Source of the DNA: an uncultured Rothia sp.
GTDB taxonomy: Bacteria > Actinomycetota > Actinomycetes > Actinomycetales > Micrococcaceae
Length of the DNA stretch: 64,000 bases
Direction of reading: 5' to 3'
NCBI RefSeq assembly: GCF_916715725.1
Contig: NZ_CAKAPD010000002.1
Span: 1-64,000 of the forward strand
Part shown: positions 35,675-44,902 of the stretch, piece by piece
How the letters are laid out: every line of letters starts with the position of its first letter
How positions within the stretch are numbered: position 1 is the first letter of the stretch
Translations under genes and position numbers: made by a program
Notes under the pieces: generated by a model
Databases searched by the model: none
Told to the model about the DNA's origin: nothing
The model's input: the letters and a program-made list of their open reading frames with translations, nothing else

Positions 35675-35724
35675 GAGGGGCGCCGCCGGGTATTGGACCG
35701 GTCCAATACCCGGCGGCGCCCCTC
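35675..35724 (-). terminator. 50-base perfect palindrome, terminator of the hydrolase gene
   Basis: 25 bases on each side (GAGGGGCGCCGCCGGGTATT, then GGACC) match their mirror complement without a single mismatch and without a loop; the axis lies between 35699 and 35700. On the minus strand it is followed by CATTTTTGCG, so it can end the two-gene unit at 35797-38831. Confidence 0.8.
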
Positions 35725-35796
35725 TTCTCTTCTCTACTCTACTCGTCCCCTCCACCCTCCACCGAGCCGTCAAGATTGGTTCTTGAGATTGGGCTT

Positions 35797-38223
35797 TTAG
35801 ACCATCAGGGGTTCACGCTCCTCGAGGGGAGTCAGGTCCTCGGGAGGGCCTGGTGCGCGGAACCCGGGGTCGATATTCTCGGGCGGAGTTGGTGCGAGGA
35901 ATCCCGGGTCAATGCTCTTGGGCGGGAGCATGGGCGCAGGTTTCAGGTCCGGCAGAGTGGGGATGAGCGACTCACCGCCGTCGTAATCTCCGCCCTGTCC
36001 GGATTGGAAGATTGGAGGATTCTTGAGAGCAGAACCCACACTAGGGAGCTGCAATTGCTCGATGAATGGCTGAGTAACAGCCTTTTCGATGTGCGTATGC
36101 AGATCTGCAGGTTTGGGCAGAATGTCCGGCGGAATCAGACCTGCAGGGGGTAGCTGCCCCTCTGCCTCGATTCGATCGGGCATCTTGATGGGCCCAGGCT
36201 CCGGACGACTCAGGTCCCCGGGCATCTTGATGGGGGCAGGCTCGGGGCGGCTCAGGTCGCTCGGCATATTGATGGCGGGCGGCAGATGCTGCGGGTTGTA
36301 TCCCTGCAGGAGGGGCACCTTGGGCATCTGCGGCACAGGCATTTCGGGCCATGCAGGCTGCGGGTTCTGAGATTCCTGCGGAGTCGGCTCGGGATGAGGG
36401 ATGGTCTTTTGGACACCCTCGATGACGGCGGGGATTTGCCCAGCAACCGCCCAGGCGGATTCTCCAGCTTCTCGCTGAAGACCCTCGGCCTTCTGCTTGG
36501 CAATCTCCATGCCCTGCTGGACATCTGAGACGGTGTCTTCGATGCCACGCTTTGCTTGCCCCAGACGCCCGCCTGTCTTCTCATCAGCGAACTCAGCTAT
36601 ACCCAAGGCACCAGGCACCGTTCCTGATACAAGGGCTGCCGCGCCGTAGCCCTCGGCACGTCTGATAGTTATGTCCACTCGTACAGCGGGAGGCAGACCA
36701 TCCGGCAGGCTTGAGGCTGAGGTTACCTTCTGTTCCCCCAGCGCGTACTCTTTACCGTCCATTGCGGCACGCATACCGCCAAATACCGCTCCACTATATC
36801 CTTCGCGTTCTAGGGTTTCTCGATATTTTCCTCCATCATGTTCAGGATTCTGGACGGTCATTGCTGTATCACGGTCGTCAGGATGCCATCCATCTTCTCG
36901 CCATGCAGAGTCAGGAACCCAGTCTCCTTCTCCTTCCACGTAGTCCACAGCAAAATCACGGCGTTTGGCGGGCAAGCCTCGTAGCGGAGCCCCTTGGGCG
37001 TAGATACCCACAATGTTGATTTCTTTAGCGACTTCAGTACTATTCGCCATGTTGTAGGCAATCATGGCGCCCTGGCTGAAACCCTCCATGTACACGTGTG
37101 CGCCCTGAGGCGCGCCGGCATCGCGGAGGGCTTGCAAAACCATCTGATAGGCGGGGTTTTCCAGGGTATCTTTGCCCAATGCTTCGCGTTCGGCACCAGG
37201 GACATCTATGATGGATCCGCCCCAGGAGTTAAAGTTGGTACCCGGAACGCTCACCACATACAGGGCATGGGCGGGGTCGCCTTCGTGCCCTGCTTCGTAC
37301 ATGACGGTGACGAGCACGGCACTACGTTCAGCGGTCGAGGGGTTTTGCCGGGAACGCTCAAATTCCTGATCCTGTGCCTTAGCAGCCGCAAGAAGACGAT
37401 CTGAGCTGGCACCTACAGAAAGCTGGCTTTTCTCACCACGATGCGTAGCAATACCGTATGCATCGGCGGAAGCGGTCCGAATATTATGAGCCTTAGTGCC
37501 AAGATAGGTATCGATTCCAGATTTGACGATACTGAAGATACTAAATAAGCCACCTCCCAGTGCCTTTCGAGCAAGTCCTCGCGGAATGCCCAACATGTCT
37601 GCAACGCGGTCAATTGCTCGCTGATGGGCAATTTCAGGGTTCCATAATGCGTCCATGTAGGCGGTGAAGCCGAAAAGAATACCCGCCACGAGAGGCGAAT
37701 ACGGCAGCGTCCGAGATGCCGAGAAGTACCCAAGCTCGGGAATGGTGAGCTTCAAGAGGTAGGTAGCTTCGCCGGGTTCTCCGGCGATGAGTCCGCGCAG
37801 GTGGTCGCGGGTGCTGCGTCCGTCGGTGAGCTTGCCATCCTTTGCGATGCCCATGGAGTCGAACCAGCCTGCGACGATATTTTCGGTCTGCAGGTAGGAG
37901 CTGTGGGCGGCGCGGACGGCGGCTGCGGTGACGCCGAACTTTGCGGCGCTCATACCGAGGTCTGCAGCGAGGCCGGCGCAGAGGCCAGCAGCCTGCTGGG
38001 CGCGTCCGTTGATGCCGAGGAAGAGCCGGGTTTCGGCGGCGATGCCGAGAATCGGCATGGTTCGGTCGGCGCAGGTGCGGCTGACGGTGTCGAGCCCGTC
38101 GGCGATGGCGGGCATTTCTTCGAGGGTAACGCTGATGGTACCCCCAGTAAGCACACCAGGCCCAGTGGGGTCTACGGGCCCGGAGAGGTCACCGATGGGT
38201 GCAACGGTGGGTCCGGTAAGCAT
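35797..38223 (-). CDS. Large alpha/beta hydrolase fused to helical N-terminus and Pro-rich repeat tail
   Basis: 808 residues. Residues 1 to about 115 are helical and Ala-rich and resemble a WXG100/EspA-like secreted-protein start. About 150-300 form a linker with hydrophobic stretches. An alpha/beta hydrolase domain follows (about 300-480) with YVVSVPGTNF near 322-331 and the nucleophile elbow GFSQGAM (Ser383), similar to PE-PPE/cutinase-type serine esterases. From about 540 a helical part is followed by a Pro-rich tail (about 610-808) with tandem copies of LSRPEPxPIKMPGD and later of IDPGFxAPxPPE. There is no signal peptide. The start has AGGAGAAACC. It is 14 bases after the WXG-like gene, so the two are one unit. 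I do not know the function. Confidence 0.82.
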   Translation of the reverse strand: MLTGPTVAPIGDLSGPVDPTGPGVLTGGTISVTLEEMPAIADGLDTVSRTCADRTMPILGIAAETRLFLGINGRAQQAAGLCAGLAADLGMSAAKFGVTAAAVRAAHSSYLQTENIVAGWFDSMGIAKDGKLTDGRSTRDHLRGLIAGEPGEATYLLKLTIPELGYFSASRTLPYSPLVAGILFGFTAYMDALWNPEIAHQRAIDRVADMLGIPRGLARKALGGGLFSIFSIVKSGIDTYLGTKAHNIRTASADAYGIATHRGEKSQLSVGASSDRLLAAAKAQDQEFERSRQNPSTAERSAVLVTVMYEAGHEGDPAHALYVVSVPGTNFNSWGGSIIDVPGAEREALGKDTLENPAYQMVLQALRDAGAPQGAHVYMEGFSQGAMIAYNMANSTEVAKEINIVGIYAQGAPLRGLPAKRRDFAVDYVEGEGDWVPDSAWREDGWHPDDRDTAMTVQNPEHDGGKYRETLEREGYSGAVFGGMRAAMDGKEYALGEQKVTSASSLPDGLPPAVRVDITIRRAEGYGAAALVSGTVPGALGIAEFADEKTGGRLGQAKRGIEDTVSDVQQGMEIAKQKAEGLQREAGESAWAVAGQIPAVIEGVQKTIPHPEPTPQESQNPQPAWPEMPVPQMPKVPLLQGYNPQHLPPAINMPSDLSRPEPAPIKMPGDLSRPEPGPIKMPDRIEAEGQLPPAGLIPPDILPKPADLHTHIEKAVTQPFIEQLQLPSVGSALKNPPIFQSGQGGDYDGGESLIPTLPDLKPAPMLPPKSIDPGFLAPTPPENIDPGFRAPGPPEDLTPLEEREPLMV

Positions 38224-38237
38224 GGTTTCTCCTGAGG

Positions 38238-38831
38238 TTAGTGGGTTCGGATGAGCGAGCTCAGCCCGTCGGGCAGGTTCACGTGCATGAGTGAATCGAG
38301 CGCTGACTGGGCTTTTTGAACGCCTGAGCGGGCGATAATTTCGCCGGGGTTGAGTTTTTCGAGTACGTCGGCGGCTCCGTCGGCGAGCTTGCCGAGTAGG
38401 TTATCTACGGCGGAGGCGGCGGCTTCGATAGCCTGTGCTTTGGTGGTGAGGTCGTTGGCGAGTTCTTCACCGGCGGCGGCGATCATGGCGGCGGCGCTTT
38501 CGGCTTGTTCGGCTTGGTTGCGAATTTTTTCGCGGTGTTCTTCGAGTTGTCGCCGGTAGGCGCGTCCTGCTTCTGAGGTCCAGTGGTCGCCGTTGAGTTC
38601 GTTGGCGCGTTGGTGTGCGGTGCGGATTTCTTGGGCTTCGGTGCGCATCCTATGGGAGAGTTCTGCGCCTTTGGCTCGGGCGAGGGTGGCTGCTGCCATG
38701 AGTTGCTCGGCGAAGGCGTGGCCGGCGGCGGTGCCGATGCCCATGTGTCCTGCTGCGCGGAGAATATCGGTCGGTTCGATGCGGGGCAGCTGGGGTACGG
38801 GTGGTGGTGTGGTGTCGACGAGGGTGCTCAT
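38238..38831 (-). CDS. WXG100-like helical protein, partner of the hydrolase
   Basis: 197 residues from ATG at 38831, with AAAGGACACACT upstream; a GTG five codons earlier would overlap that site. The N-terminus is Pro-rich, then the protein is nearly all helix and Ala/Glu/Arg-rich. The motif HWTSEAGRAYRRQLEEHREK (about residues 82-101) has the W-x-x-x-G turn between two long helices typical of WXG100-type proteins, followed by a coiled coil (about 95-160). Proteins of this kind are exported by type VII (ESX) systems, often as pairs with a larger effector. No ESX core gene lies in the window. It comes first in the two-gene unit with the 808-residue hydrolase. Confidence 0.75.
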   Translation of the reverse strand: MSTLVDTTPPPVPQLPRIEPTDILRAAGHMGIGTAAGHAFAEQLMAAATLARAKGAELSHRMRTEAQEIRTAHQRANELNGDHWTSEAGRAYRRQLEEHREKIRNQAEQAESAAAMIAAAGEELANDLTTKAQAIEAAASAVDNLLGKLADGAADVLEKLNPGEIIARSGVQKAQSALDSLMHVNLPDGLSSLIRTH

Positions 38832-39082
38832 AGTGTGTCCTTTCACGGCGGGTTTGTTTTAGGCTAAATCTGCCGCGGTGACCGTGCAGGTGGAATACGC
38901 CAACCTGTGGATAACTCCGGCTTGTTTCGAAAAATTCGCACGTTTTTGCCCCTTATCATCCGAAAAATGCCCCCTCCGTACCCCCTCGTTTTGTCATATT
39001 TCTGCAACTAACCCAGCCGCCCGTCACGTCCATATGCTCTTCCCGCCTCTTTTTTTCAGCGAATTCATGCAAAAATAGAGCT

Positions 39083-40516
39083 ATGTCTCACACCAATAAC
39101 ACCTTCTTGCCTTCTGGCCGTATTGACCTGGGCACCGGCGAACTTGCGCTGGGCCCCCTGGACGGACGCTACGCATCCGTGACCGCGCCCCTGACCAACT
39201 ACCTCTCTGAGGCGGCTCTGAACCGCGACCGCATCCACGTTGAGGTTGAGTGGTTCATTTACCTGTGCGAGCACGAGGTGCTGCCGGGTCTGTCCCCGCT
39301 GAGCGAGGAGCAGAAGAAGGGCCTGCGCGCCATCGTTACCGATTTCAACGCTGATTCTGTGGCGGAGCTGGCTGAGATTGAGGCTGTCACCGTTCACGAC
39401 GTGAAGGCGGTCGAGTACTACATTGGTCGCCGCCTGGAGGGCCTGGGCCTGAGTCACCTGGTGCCGCTGGTTCACTTCGGCTGCACTTCTGAAGACATTA
39501 ACAACCTCTCCTACGCGCTGGGTATCAAGGACGCCGTTGAGAACGTGTGGATCCCCGCTGCGGAGGAGCTGATTGATGTTCTGCTGAAGCTGGCTGAGGA
39601 CGGCCGCGACGTGCCGATGCTGTGCCGCACTCACGGCCAGCCGGCGACCCCCTCCACCCTGGGCAAGGAGATGGGCGTGCTCGCCTATCGCCTGAAGCGC
39701 CAGGTCAAGCACGTGAAGGCGACCGAGTTCCTCGGCAAGATTAATGGTGCGACCGGTACCTACGCCGCGCACTATGCGTCGGTGCCGAGCGCTGATTGGC
39801 AGAAGATTTCTCGTGGTTTTGTGGAGCACCTGGGTCTGACTTGGAACCCGCTGACCACTCAGATTGAGTCGCACGACTGGCAGGCTGAGCTGTACTCGGA
39901 TATCGCTCATTTCAACCGCGTGCTGCACAACCTCTGCACCGATGTGTGGAGCTACATTTCGATTGGTTTCTTCCGTCAGATTCCGGTGGCTGGTGCGACC
40001 GGTTCATCGACTATGCCGCACAAGGTGAACCCGATTCGCTTTGAGAATGCGGAGGCTAACCTGGAGCTGTCGAACGCTCTGCTGGATTCGCTGGGTTCGA
40101 CCCTGGTGACTTCTCGTTGGCAGCGTGACCTGACTGACTCGTCGGCGCAGCGCAATATTGGCGTGGCGTTTGGTCACTCGGTGCTGGCTATCTCCAATGT
40201 GGTGAAGGGTCTGCAGCGTCTGGATATTGCGACCGACGTTATTTCTGCTGATCTGGATTCCAACTGGGAGGTTCTGGCTGAGGCGATCCAGATGGTGATG
40301 CGCGCGGAGGCTATCGCGGGTGTTCCCGGCATGGAGAACCCGTATGAGCGTCTGAAGGAGCTGACTCGCGGTCACCGCGTGGATGCTGCTCGCCTGAAGG
40401 AGTTTGTGGCTACTCTGGGTCTCTCCCCCGAGGCTGAGGCGCGTCTGTCGGCTCTGACTCCGCACACCTATAACGGTATTGCGGCTCAGCTGCTGGATCA
40501 CGCGAAGAACGCTTAG
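39083..40516 (+). CDS. purB: Adenylosuccinate lyase
   Basis: 477 residues, the longer E. coli-type PurB. It cleaves SAICAR in purine synthesis and adenylosuccinate to AMP. Superfamily motifs are CTSEDINNLSYAL (near 133), the His of TRTHGQPATPS-like MLCRTHGQPATPSTLGKEMG (near 180), and the signature GSSTMPHKVNPIRFE (near 308), which carries the mobile loop. All are intact. The ATG has no strong ribosome binding site. It stands alone among purine genes, and has its own terminator. Confidence 0.95.
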   Translation: MSHTNNTFLPSGRIDLGTGELALGPLDGRYASVTAPLTNYLSEAALNRDRIHVEVEWFIYLCEHEVLPGLSPLSEEQKKGLRAIVTDFNADSVAELAEIEAVTVHDVKAVEYYIGRRLEGLGLSHLVPLVHFGCTSEDINNLSYALGIKDAVENVWIPAAEELIDVLLKLAEDGRDVPMLCRTHGQPATPSTLGKEMGVLAYRLKRQVKHVKATEFLGKINGATGTYAAHYASVPSADWQKISRGFVEHLGLTWNPLTTQIESHDWQAELYSDIAHFNRVLHNLCTDVWSYISIGFFRQIPVAGATGSSTMPHKVNPIRFENAEANLELSNALLDSLGSTLVTSRWQRDLTDSSAQRNIGVAFGHSVLAISNVVKGLQRLDIATDVISADLDSNWEVLAEAIQMVMRAEAIAGVPGMENPYERLKELTRGHRVDAARLKEFVATLGLSPEAEARLSALTPHTYNGIAAQLLDHAKNA

Positions 40517-40539
40517 TCCGTAGCAAAGGATTAAACAGA

Positions 40540-40575
40540 AGACCCCGGGTCCCTGTATTCAGGGATCCGGGGTCT
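40540..40575. terminator. Terminator after purB
   Basis: AGACCCCGG and TCCCTG pair with CAGGGA and CCGGGGTCT around the loop TATT, followed by TTAGTG. It is between convergent genes. Confidence 0.8.
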
Positions 40576-40633
40576 TTAGTGTATTAGGTCTTTAGTGTGT
40601 TAGGTCTTCGCTATGTTCTGTTAGCCAGCGGGT

Positions 40634-41515
40634 TTAGCGGCCGAGCATGCGGCGGTGGCCGGTTTCGGTGTCGTTGCCCTTGCCGCGGGTGAAGACCTTG
40701 CCAGCTGCCTTACCTGCGTCTTTGACGCCCTTGAGCAGGGAGCCAGCCACGCTGGAGGAGCTTTCCGGACCTTCGCCGCCCTGTACGCGCGGTGCACGCG
40801 GGGTAATCATGAGCTCTGCGGGGAAGTAGGCGGGTGCGTCGCCGAAGGCTCGGCGGGTGTTGCGCACAACGTCCTTGCCGAGGGTCAGGTTTGCGCCGCC
40901 GCCAACGATTGCGCCCACGCCGAAGGGCAGGGCACGGCCGAGCAGTGCGCCGGTCTGGCGGGTGAGGAATCGGCGGATGAACATATTGCGGATGGTCCGT
41001 TCGACGCTGAACATCTTGCCGCTGGAGGAGTTGCCGAGCAGCATGCCCCACTTGTTGGAGACGCCGCCTGCCTTGCCGGTCTGCAGCAGCACGGTGTTCA
41101 TGAGCTGGGAGCCTTCTTCACCAAGCATGATTGCCATGACCATGGAGCGGGCGGTTTCGGCGTCATGTACGTGCACGCCATGCAGTTCTGCGACTGCCTG
41201 GGCGTAGAGTGCGGTGCGTTCGAGGTAGCCGCCGACGGCGAGCGCGGACAGGCTCATGGAGGTGACGGTACCTACGCCGGGCACGAATGCGGATGCGCCG
41301 GTGACGCCGCCGATTGCGGTGATGTCGCGCAGGTAGGTGCGGTCGAGGCGCTTGTGGATTTGTTCGGGGGTTTCGTCGGGGTGCGCTTCACGGAGTTTTT
41401 TGACGATGGACAGCGCGAGCGGTCGTTGCATGCGCAGTACGTTGTCGAGGGTGGTGGTTAGCGCGGGACGGGGGTTGCCGTCTTCATCGAATAGAGACTT
41501 CTTCGGGTCAAGCAT
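40634..41515 (-). CDS. Uncharacterised protein, EcsC-like
   Basis: 293 residues. The middle has a Gly/Ala-rich hydrophobic pair of segments (AIGGVTGASAFVPGVGTVTS and SLSALAVGGYLERTALYAQA), then VAELHGVHVHDAETARSMV and LGEEGSQLM, a pattern that recalls the EcsC family of membrane-associated proteins. A second hydrophobic region (LPFGVGAIVGGGANLTLGKD) lies near 200-220. The C-terminus is Ser/Gly/Lys-rich. The resemblance to EcsC is by eye only and its function is unknown. It is a single gene, convergent with purB. Confidence 0.7.
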   Translation of the reverse strand: MLDPKKSLFDEDGNPRPALTTTLDNVLRMQRPLALSIVKKLREAHPDETPEQIHKRLDRTYLRDITAIGGVTGASAFVPGVGTVTSMSLSALAVGGYLERTALYAQAVAELHGVHVHDAETARSMVMAIMLGEEGSQLMNTVLLQTGKAGGVSNKWGMLLGNSSSGKMFSVERTIRNMFIRRFLTRQTGALLGRALPFGVGAIVGGGANLTLGKDVVRNTRRAFGDAPAYFPAELMITPRAPRVQGGEGPESSSSVAGSLLKGVKDAGKAAGKVFTRGKGNDTETGHRRMLGR

Positions 41516-41786
41516 GCTCTCAGTAAATCACGGCTGGGTGAATATTTCCTGGATATAGGGGGTTGTGGTGGGGTGCGGGGGTGAAATTTCACCGAGGGCG
41601 TGGAGGTTTTTGAGGGGATGTTAAGGTGTTTTGGTCTCTATTTGCACCCAATTTTAAAGCGCGTAAAATTGTCGTAGATTACACACTATTCATTGTTTGC
41701 ATAGTGCGTGACCTGTTTCACGATGATTCGGGTTGCGCCTGATAACAGATAGCGGCTGACACCTCTTCTGGACTATAAGGATTGCT

Positions 41787-42848
41787 ATGACTTCTTCCAC
41801 CCATACGCCCAATGCTGCGCGTTCTCCCCTGGCGACTCAGGGGCTGGGTGTTGCGTACGCGACCGGCGCGATTATTTCGGCGCAGTTCGGTGCGGCTCTT
41901 GCTAAGCAGCTGATGGGCGACTTGGGCCCTTGGGGCGTGGTGACTCTGCGCCTGTTGACTTCTTCTGTCCTGCTGTGGGCGTTCTTCCGTCCGCAGATTC
42001 GTTCGTGGACCCGTCAACAGTGGCTGACGGTCATTGTTCTCGGTGTCGCCCTGACGGGTGCGAATGCCTTCTTCTATGTGGCAATTGAGCAGGTTCCGCT
42101 GGCGATTGCGGTGGCGATTGAGTTTATGGGTCCGCTGGTTCTGGCGACGGTTATGTCGCGCCGCAAGCTGGACCTGGTGTGGATTGCGCTGTCCTTTACG
42201 GGCATGGCGATTCTGACGGCTGAGTCCCAGGCGAAGCCTGAAGATTTCGCCCTGATGGGTGTGATTTTCTCGGTCCTGACCGCTGTTTCTCGTGCCGCCT
42301 ATATTCTGGCGACTGAGAAGGTGGGCGCACTCATCCCGGGCATGGGCGGCATGGTCATGGGTAACGTTGTCTCTACTCTGCTGGTTCTGCCGTTCCCGTT
42401 CCTTATTAGCGGCAACAACCTACTGAAGGTCACCCAGGATGTGAACCTGCTGGCTATTGGCTGTTTGATGGGCCTGCTGGCTTCTGCTCTGCCGGCGCTG
42501 GGTGAGGTTTCTTCGCTGCGTCTGTTGCCCGCGCATATTTATAGTGTTGTGCTGTCCCTGGAGCCTGCGATTGCGGCGGCTGTGGGTATTGTGATGCTTG
42601 GTGAGGCTACCGGCCTGGTCCGCTGGGTTGCTATTGCTCTGCTGGTGGCTGCGAGTATCGGCATTTCAATTTCTCACGCTCGTGCGCAGAAGAAGGCGCA
42701 GGAGGAGGGCACCATGGAGGATCCCGATCGTTACCTGCCCGGTGCGGTGGATGCCCACGGCGTGGATATTGCGCATATGGCAACCAGCTCCATTACGATT
42801 CCTTCTGCCGAGCAGATTAAGGCTGACCGTGAGGCGAAGGGCCTCTAA
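41787..42848 (+). CDS. EamA/RhtA-type exporter, copy 1
   Basis: 353 residues with ten membrane segments in two EamA repeats (about 20-150 and 165-300). Motifs such as AIEQVPLAIAVAIEFMGPL and LRLLPAHIYSVVLSLEPAIAA are the RhtA pattern (threonine/homoserine export in E. coli). The C-terminal 50 residues are a hydrophilic tail that copy 2 lacks. The start has AAGGATTGCT. It is followed by a terminator and then by a related gene in the same direction. The substrate is probably an amino acid or other small metabolite, but is not proven. Confidence 0.87.
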   Translation: MTSSTHTPNAARSPLATQGLGVAYATGAIISAQFGAALAKQLMGDLGPWGVVTLRLLTSSVLLWAFFRPQIRSWTRQQWLTVIVLGVALTGANAFFYVAIEQVPLAIAVAIEFMGPLVLATVMSRRKLDLVWIALSFTGMAILTAESQAKPEDFALMGVIFSVLTAVSRAAYILATEKVGALIPGMGGMVMGNVVSTLLVLPFPFLISGNNLLKVTQDVNLLAIGCLMGLLASALPALGEVSSLRLLPAHIYSVVLSLEPAIAAAVGIVMLGEATGLVRWVAIALLVAASIGISISHARAQKKAQEEGTMEDPDRYLPGAVDAHGVDIAHMATSSITIPSAEQIKADREAKGL

Positions 42849-42879
42849 CGACTGAGCTTTAGCCGTGTCAACGGTTTCT

Positions 42880-42930
42880 AGCACCCCCGGGTGACGAGTA
42901 GGATAGTATCTCGTGTTGCCCGGGGGTGCT
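42880..42930 (+). terminator. Terminator between the two EamA genes
   Basis: AGCACCCCCGGG pairs with CCCGGGGGTGCT, with CGAG/CTCG inside, and runs into CTCTTT on the plus strand. Confidence 0.75.
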
Positions 42931-43036
42931 CTCTTTAACTGCGCTGTTCGGGTTCTTGCCCCCCGCCCAAATCGATACGTCATGTGTACACCTTGAGAGA
43001 TGCACCGCCTCCTTGTGAGGCGCAGGAAGGAGAATC

Positions 43037-44011
43037 ATGCCGCATACTTCATCTCAACGCCCCGCGCTGGGCATTATGTTTGTGCTGATATCCTGCTCCT
43101 CATTGCAGTTCGGTGCCGCCTTCGCGGTCACTCTTTTCCCGCTGTTTGGTGCTCTAGCTATTAGCGTCAGCCGCCTGGCGATTGCTTCCATAGTGGTGGG
43201 TAGCGCCGTGTGGTTGGCGGCGCGTTGGCGTACCCGCCGCGGCGGCGAAATGCCGCCGGGTGCGCTGTCCTGGTCGAAGGAGCAGTGGCGTGCCGTCATC
43301 ATTTTCGGTATGACTTTCGGTCTGATGAACGGCTTCTTCTATTGCGCGATTGACCACATCCCGATTGGTTTGGCGGTTGCGGTGGAGTTCTTGGGCCCGC
43401 TGGCGTTGGCGTCTATGCTGACTCGCAGGCTCCGCGACGCGGTGTGGGTGCTCTGCGCCCTGGCGGGCATGCTGGTGCTCGGTTATGAGGCTGCGGTCGG
43501 CAAGGATACCGACTACCTGGGCCTGACGTTCGCACTGATCGCTGGCGTGTTCTGGGCGCTGTATATTCGCTCCAGCGCGAAGGTGGGTGCCCTGGTTCCG
43601 GGTGCGAGCGGCCTGGCGGTGGCGATGCTTGTTGGTGCTGTGTTTATTGCCCCGGTGGCGGCGGTTGTTCCGGCGCCTCAGCCGATTTGGAATGCGGCGC
43701 AGGATCCGATGCTGCTCCTCATGATTTTTGGTACCGCCATGTTCGCTTCGGTGATTCCCTATAGCGCGGAGCTGATGGCTCTGCGTAACCTGCCGGAGCG
43801 CGTATTTAGCGTGTTGATGAGCATGGAGCCCGCTATTGCGGCGATTGCCGGTTGGGCGTTGCTGAATCAGGAGACCGGCCCGATTCGTTGGGTGGCGATT
43901 GTCCTGCTGATGACCGCGAGCGTGGGTATTACGCTCACCACCACGAAGGGTGGTTCCTCCACGCAGAAGGGTGACGGCGAGGACCCCGTTCCCGTGCCGC
44001 TACCTGAGTAG
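43037..44011 (+). CDS. EamA/RhtA-type exporter, copy 2
   Basis: 324 residues, ten membrane segments, two EamA repeats. It shares with copy 1 the segments FFYCAIDHIPIGLAVAVEFL, LRNLPERVFSVLMSMEPAIA and the GPIRWVAI end, so the two are tandem paralogues, but they have diverged. GGAAGGAGAATC before the ATG supports the start. A strong terminator separates it from copy 1, so they may be expressed apart. The substrate is unknown. Confidence 0.87.
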   Translation: MPHTSSQRPALGIMFVLISCSSLQFGAAFAVTLFPLFGALAISVSRLAIASIVVGSAVWLAARWRTRRGGEMPPGALSWSKEQWRAVIIFGMTFGLMNGFFYCAIDHIPIGLAVAVEFLGPLALASMLTRRLRDAVWVLCALAGMLVLGYEAAVGKDTDYLGLTFALIAGVFWALYIRSSAKVGALVPGASGLAVAMLVGAVFIAPVAAVVPAPQPIWNAAQDPMLLLMIFGTAMFASVIPYSAELMALRNLPERVFSVLMSMEPAIAAIAGWALLNQETGPIRWVAIVLLMTASVGITLTTTKGGSSTQKGDGEDPVPVPLPE

Positions 44012-44055
44012 AACCAAAATTCCACCGGCGCATGGCATATAGAAAACTCATAGTG

Positions 44056-44102
44056 AAAACCGTTGAGGCGGGTACCTAGTTGGTACCCGCCTCAACGGTT
44101 TT
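44056..44102. terminator. Terminator between the EamA and spermidine-synthase-like genes
   Basis: AAAACCGTTGAGGCGGGTACC pairs perfectly across the loop TAGTT and lies between convergent stops, with AAAA/TTTT edges. Confidence 0.85.
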
Positions 44103-44113
44103 GTATGCCGGGT

Positions 44114-44902
44114 TTAGCTCTCAGCCAGCTCTTCCAGCAGGTCGCGCAGCTCATCGGTGGTAAGCACCTCCGCCGGATGCGGGCCCAGGGCGTACAGCCA
44201 GTCCTGGGTATCCTCGTCCAGCTCGCGGGCGGTACCAACCAGCACGAGGTTGCCTTCGTTCTGCCCGCTGAGCATGGAGCTTTCGCACAGGCACCACACG
44301 TGGTCGAAGACTTCCAGCATGGCGGTTGCCTGTAGCTGGAAGAAGGGCAGACCCGCGTCGTCACCCACGTTGATGGCGACCATGCCGCGCTCGCTCAGGG
44401 CGTCCTTGAGTTCGCGGTAGAACTCGCGGTTTGCCAGGTGGGCGGGCGCATCCATGCCGGTGAAGATGTCGAGGATAATCGCATCGAAGCCGGGCACGCC
44501 CAGCAGTTCGGGCAGGTTCGCCAGCTGCTCGCGAGCGTCCCCCACCACCAGCCGACAGTCGGTTCCGGCAGGTAGCGGCAGGCGGTCCGTCACGAAGCCC
44601 ATGAGCTCGGGCTCAATATCCACGGCAATCTGGCGGGAGCCGGGGCGGGTCGCCTGAATATAGCGCACGAGGGTGAGCGCACCGGCGCCCAGGTGTGCGG
44701 CGGTGATGGGTTCGCCGGCGGGTGCGAGCGCATCCACCGTGTTTGCGATGCGGCGCAGGTACTCGTAGAACACGTAGTCGGGGTTCTGCACGTCCACGTG
44801 GGACTGCTCGGCACCGCCGATTTCGAGGACGTAGCCGTGGTCGCTGAACCCGTCGGGGTGGATTTCGGCACGCTGACCACCGGAGAGCTGAATATGCGCC
44901 AC
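44114..44902 (-). CDS. Spermidine-synthase-like methyltransferase-fold protein
   Basis: 262 residues from a GTG that overlaps the stop of the DsbA-like gene as TAGTG. The fold is that of the spermidine synthase family: a Rossmann core with ITAAHLGAGALTLVRYI, the acidic residue in AVDIEPELM, then VVGDAREQL and FDAIILDIF. The classical polyamine-binding GGGDG motif is replaced by GAGALT, so polyamine synthesis is doubtful, and many actinobacterial relatives have no known substrate. Coupling with the lipoprotein thiol-oxidoreductase before it is constant in the sequence here but unexplained. Confidence 0.82.
   Translation of the reverse strand: MAHIQLSGGQRAEIHPDGFSDHGYVLEIGGAEQSHVDVQNPDYVFYEYLRRIANTVDALAPAGEPITAAHLGAGALTLVRYIQATRPGSRQIAVDIEPELMGFVTDRLPLPAGTDCRLVVGDAREQLANLPELLGVPGFDAIILDIFTGMDAPAHLANREFYRELKDALSERGMVAINVGDDAGLPFFQLQATAMLEVFDHVWCLCESSMLSGQNEGNLVLVGTARELDEDTQDWLYALGPHPAEVLTTDELRDLLEELAES

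Noticed and set aside
35797..38831. Toxin-immunity pair
   Set aside because: The small gene is upstream, longer than usual immunity proteins, and looks like a WXG partner; the large protein ends in a Pro-rich tail and not in a toxin domain.
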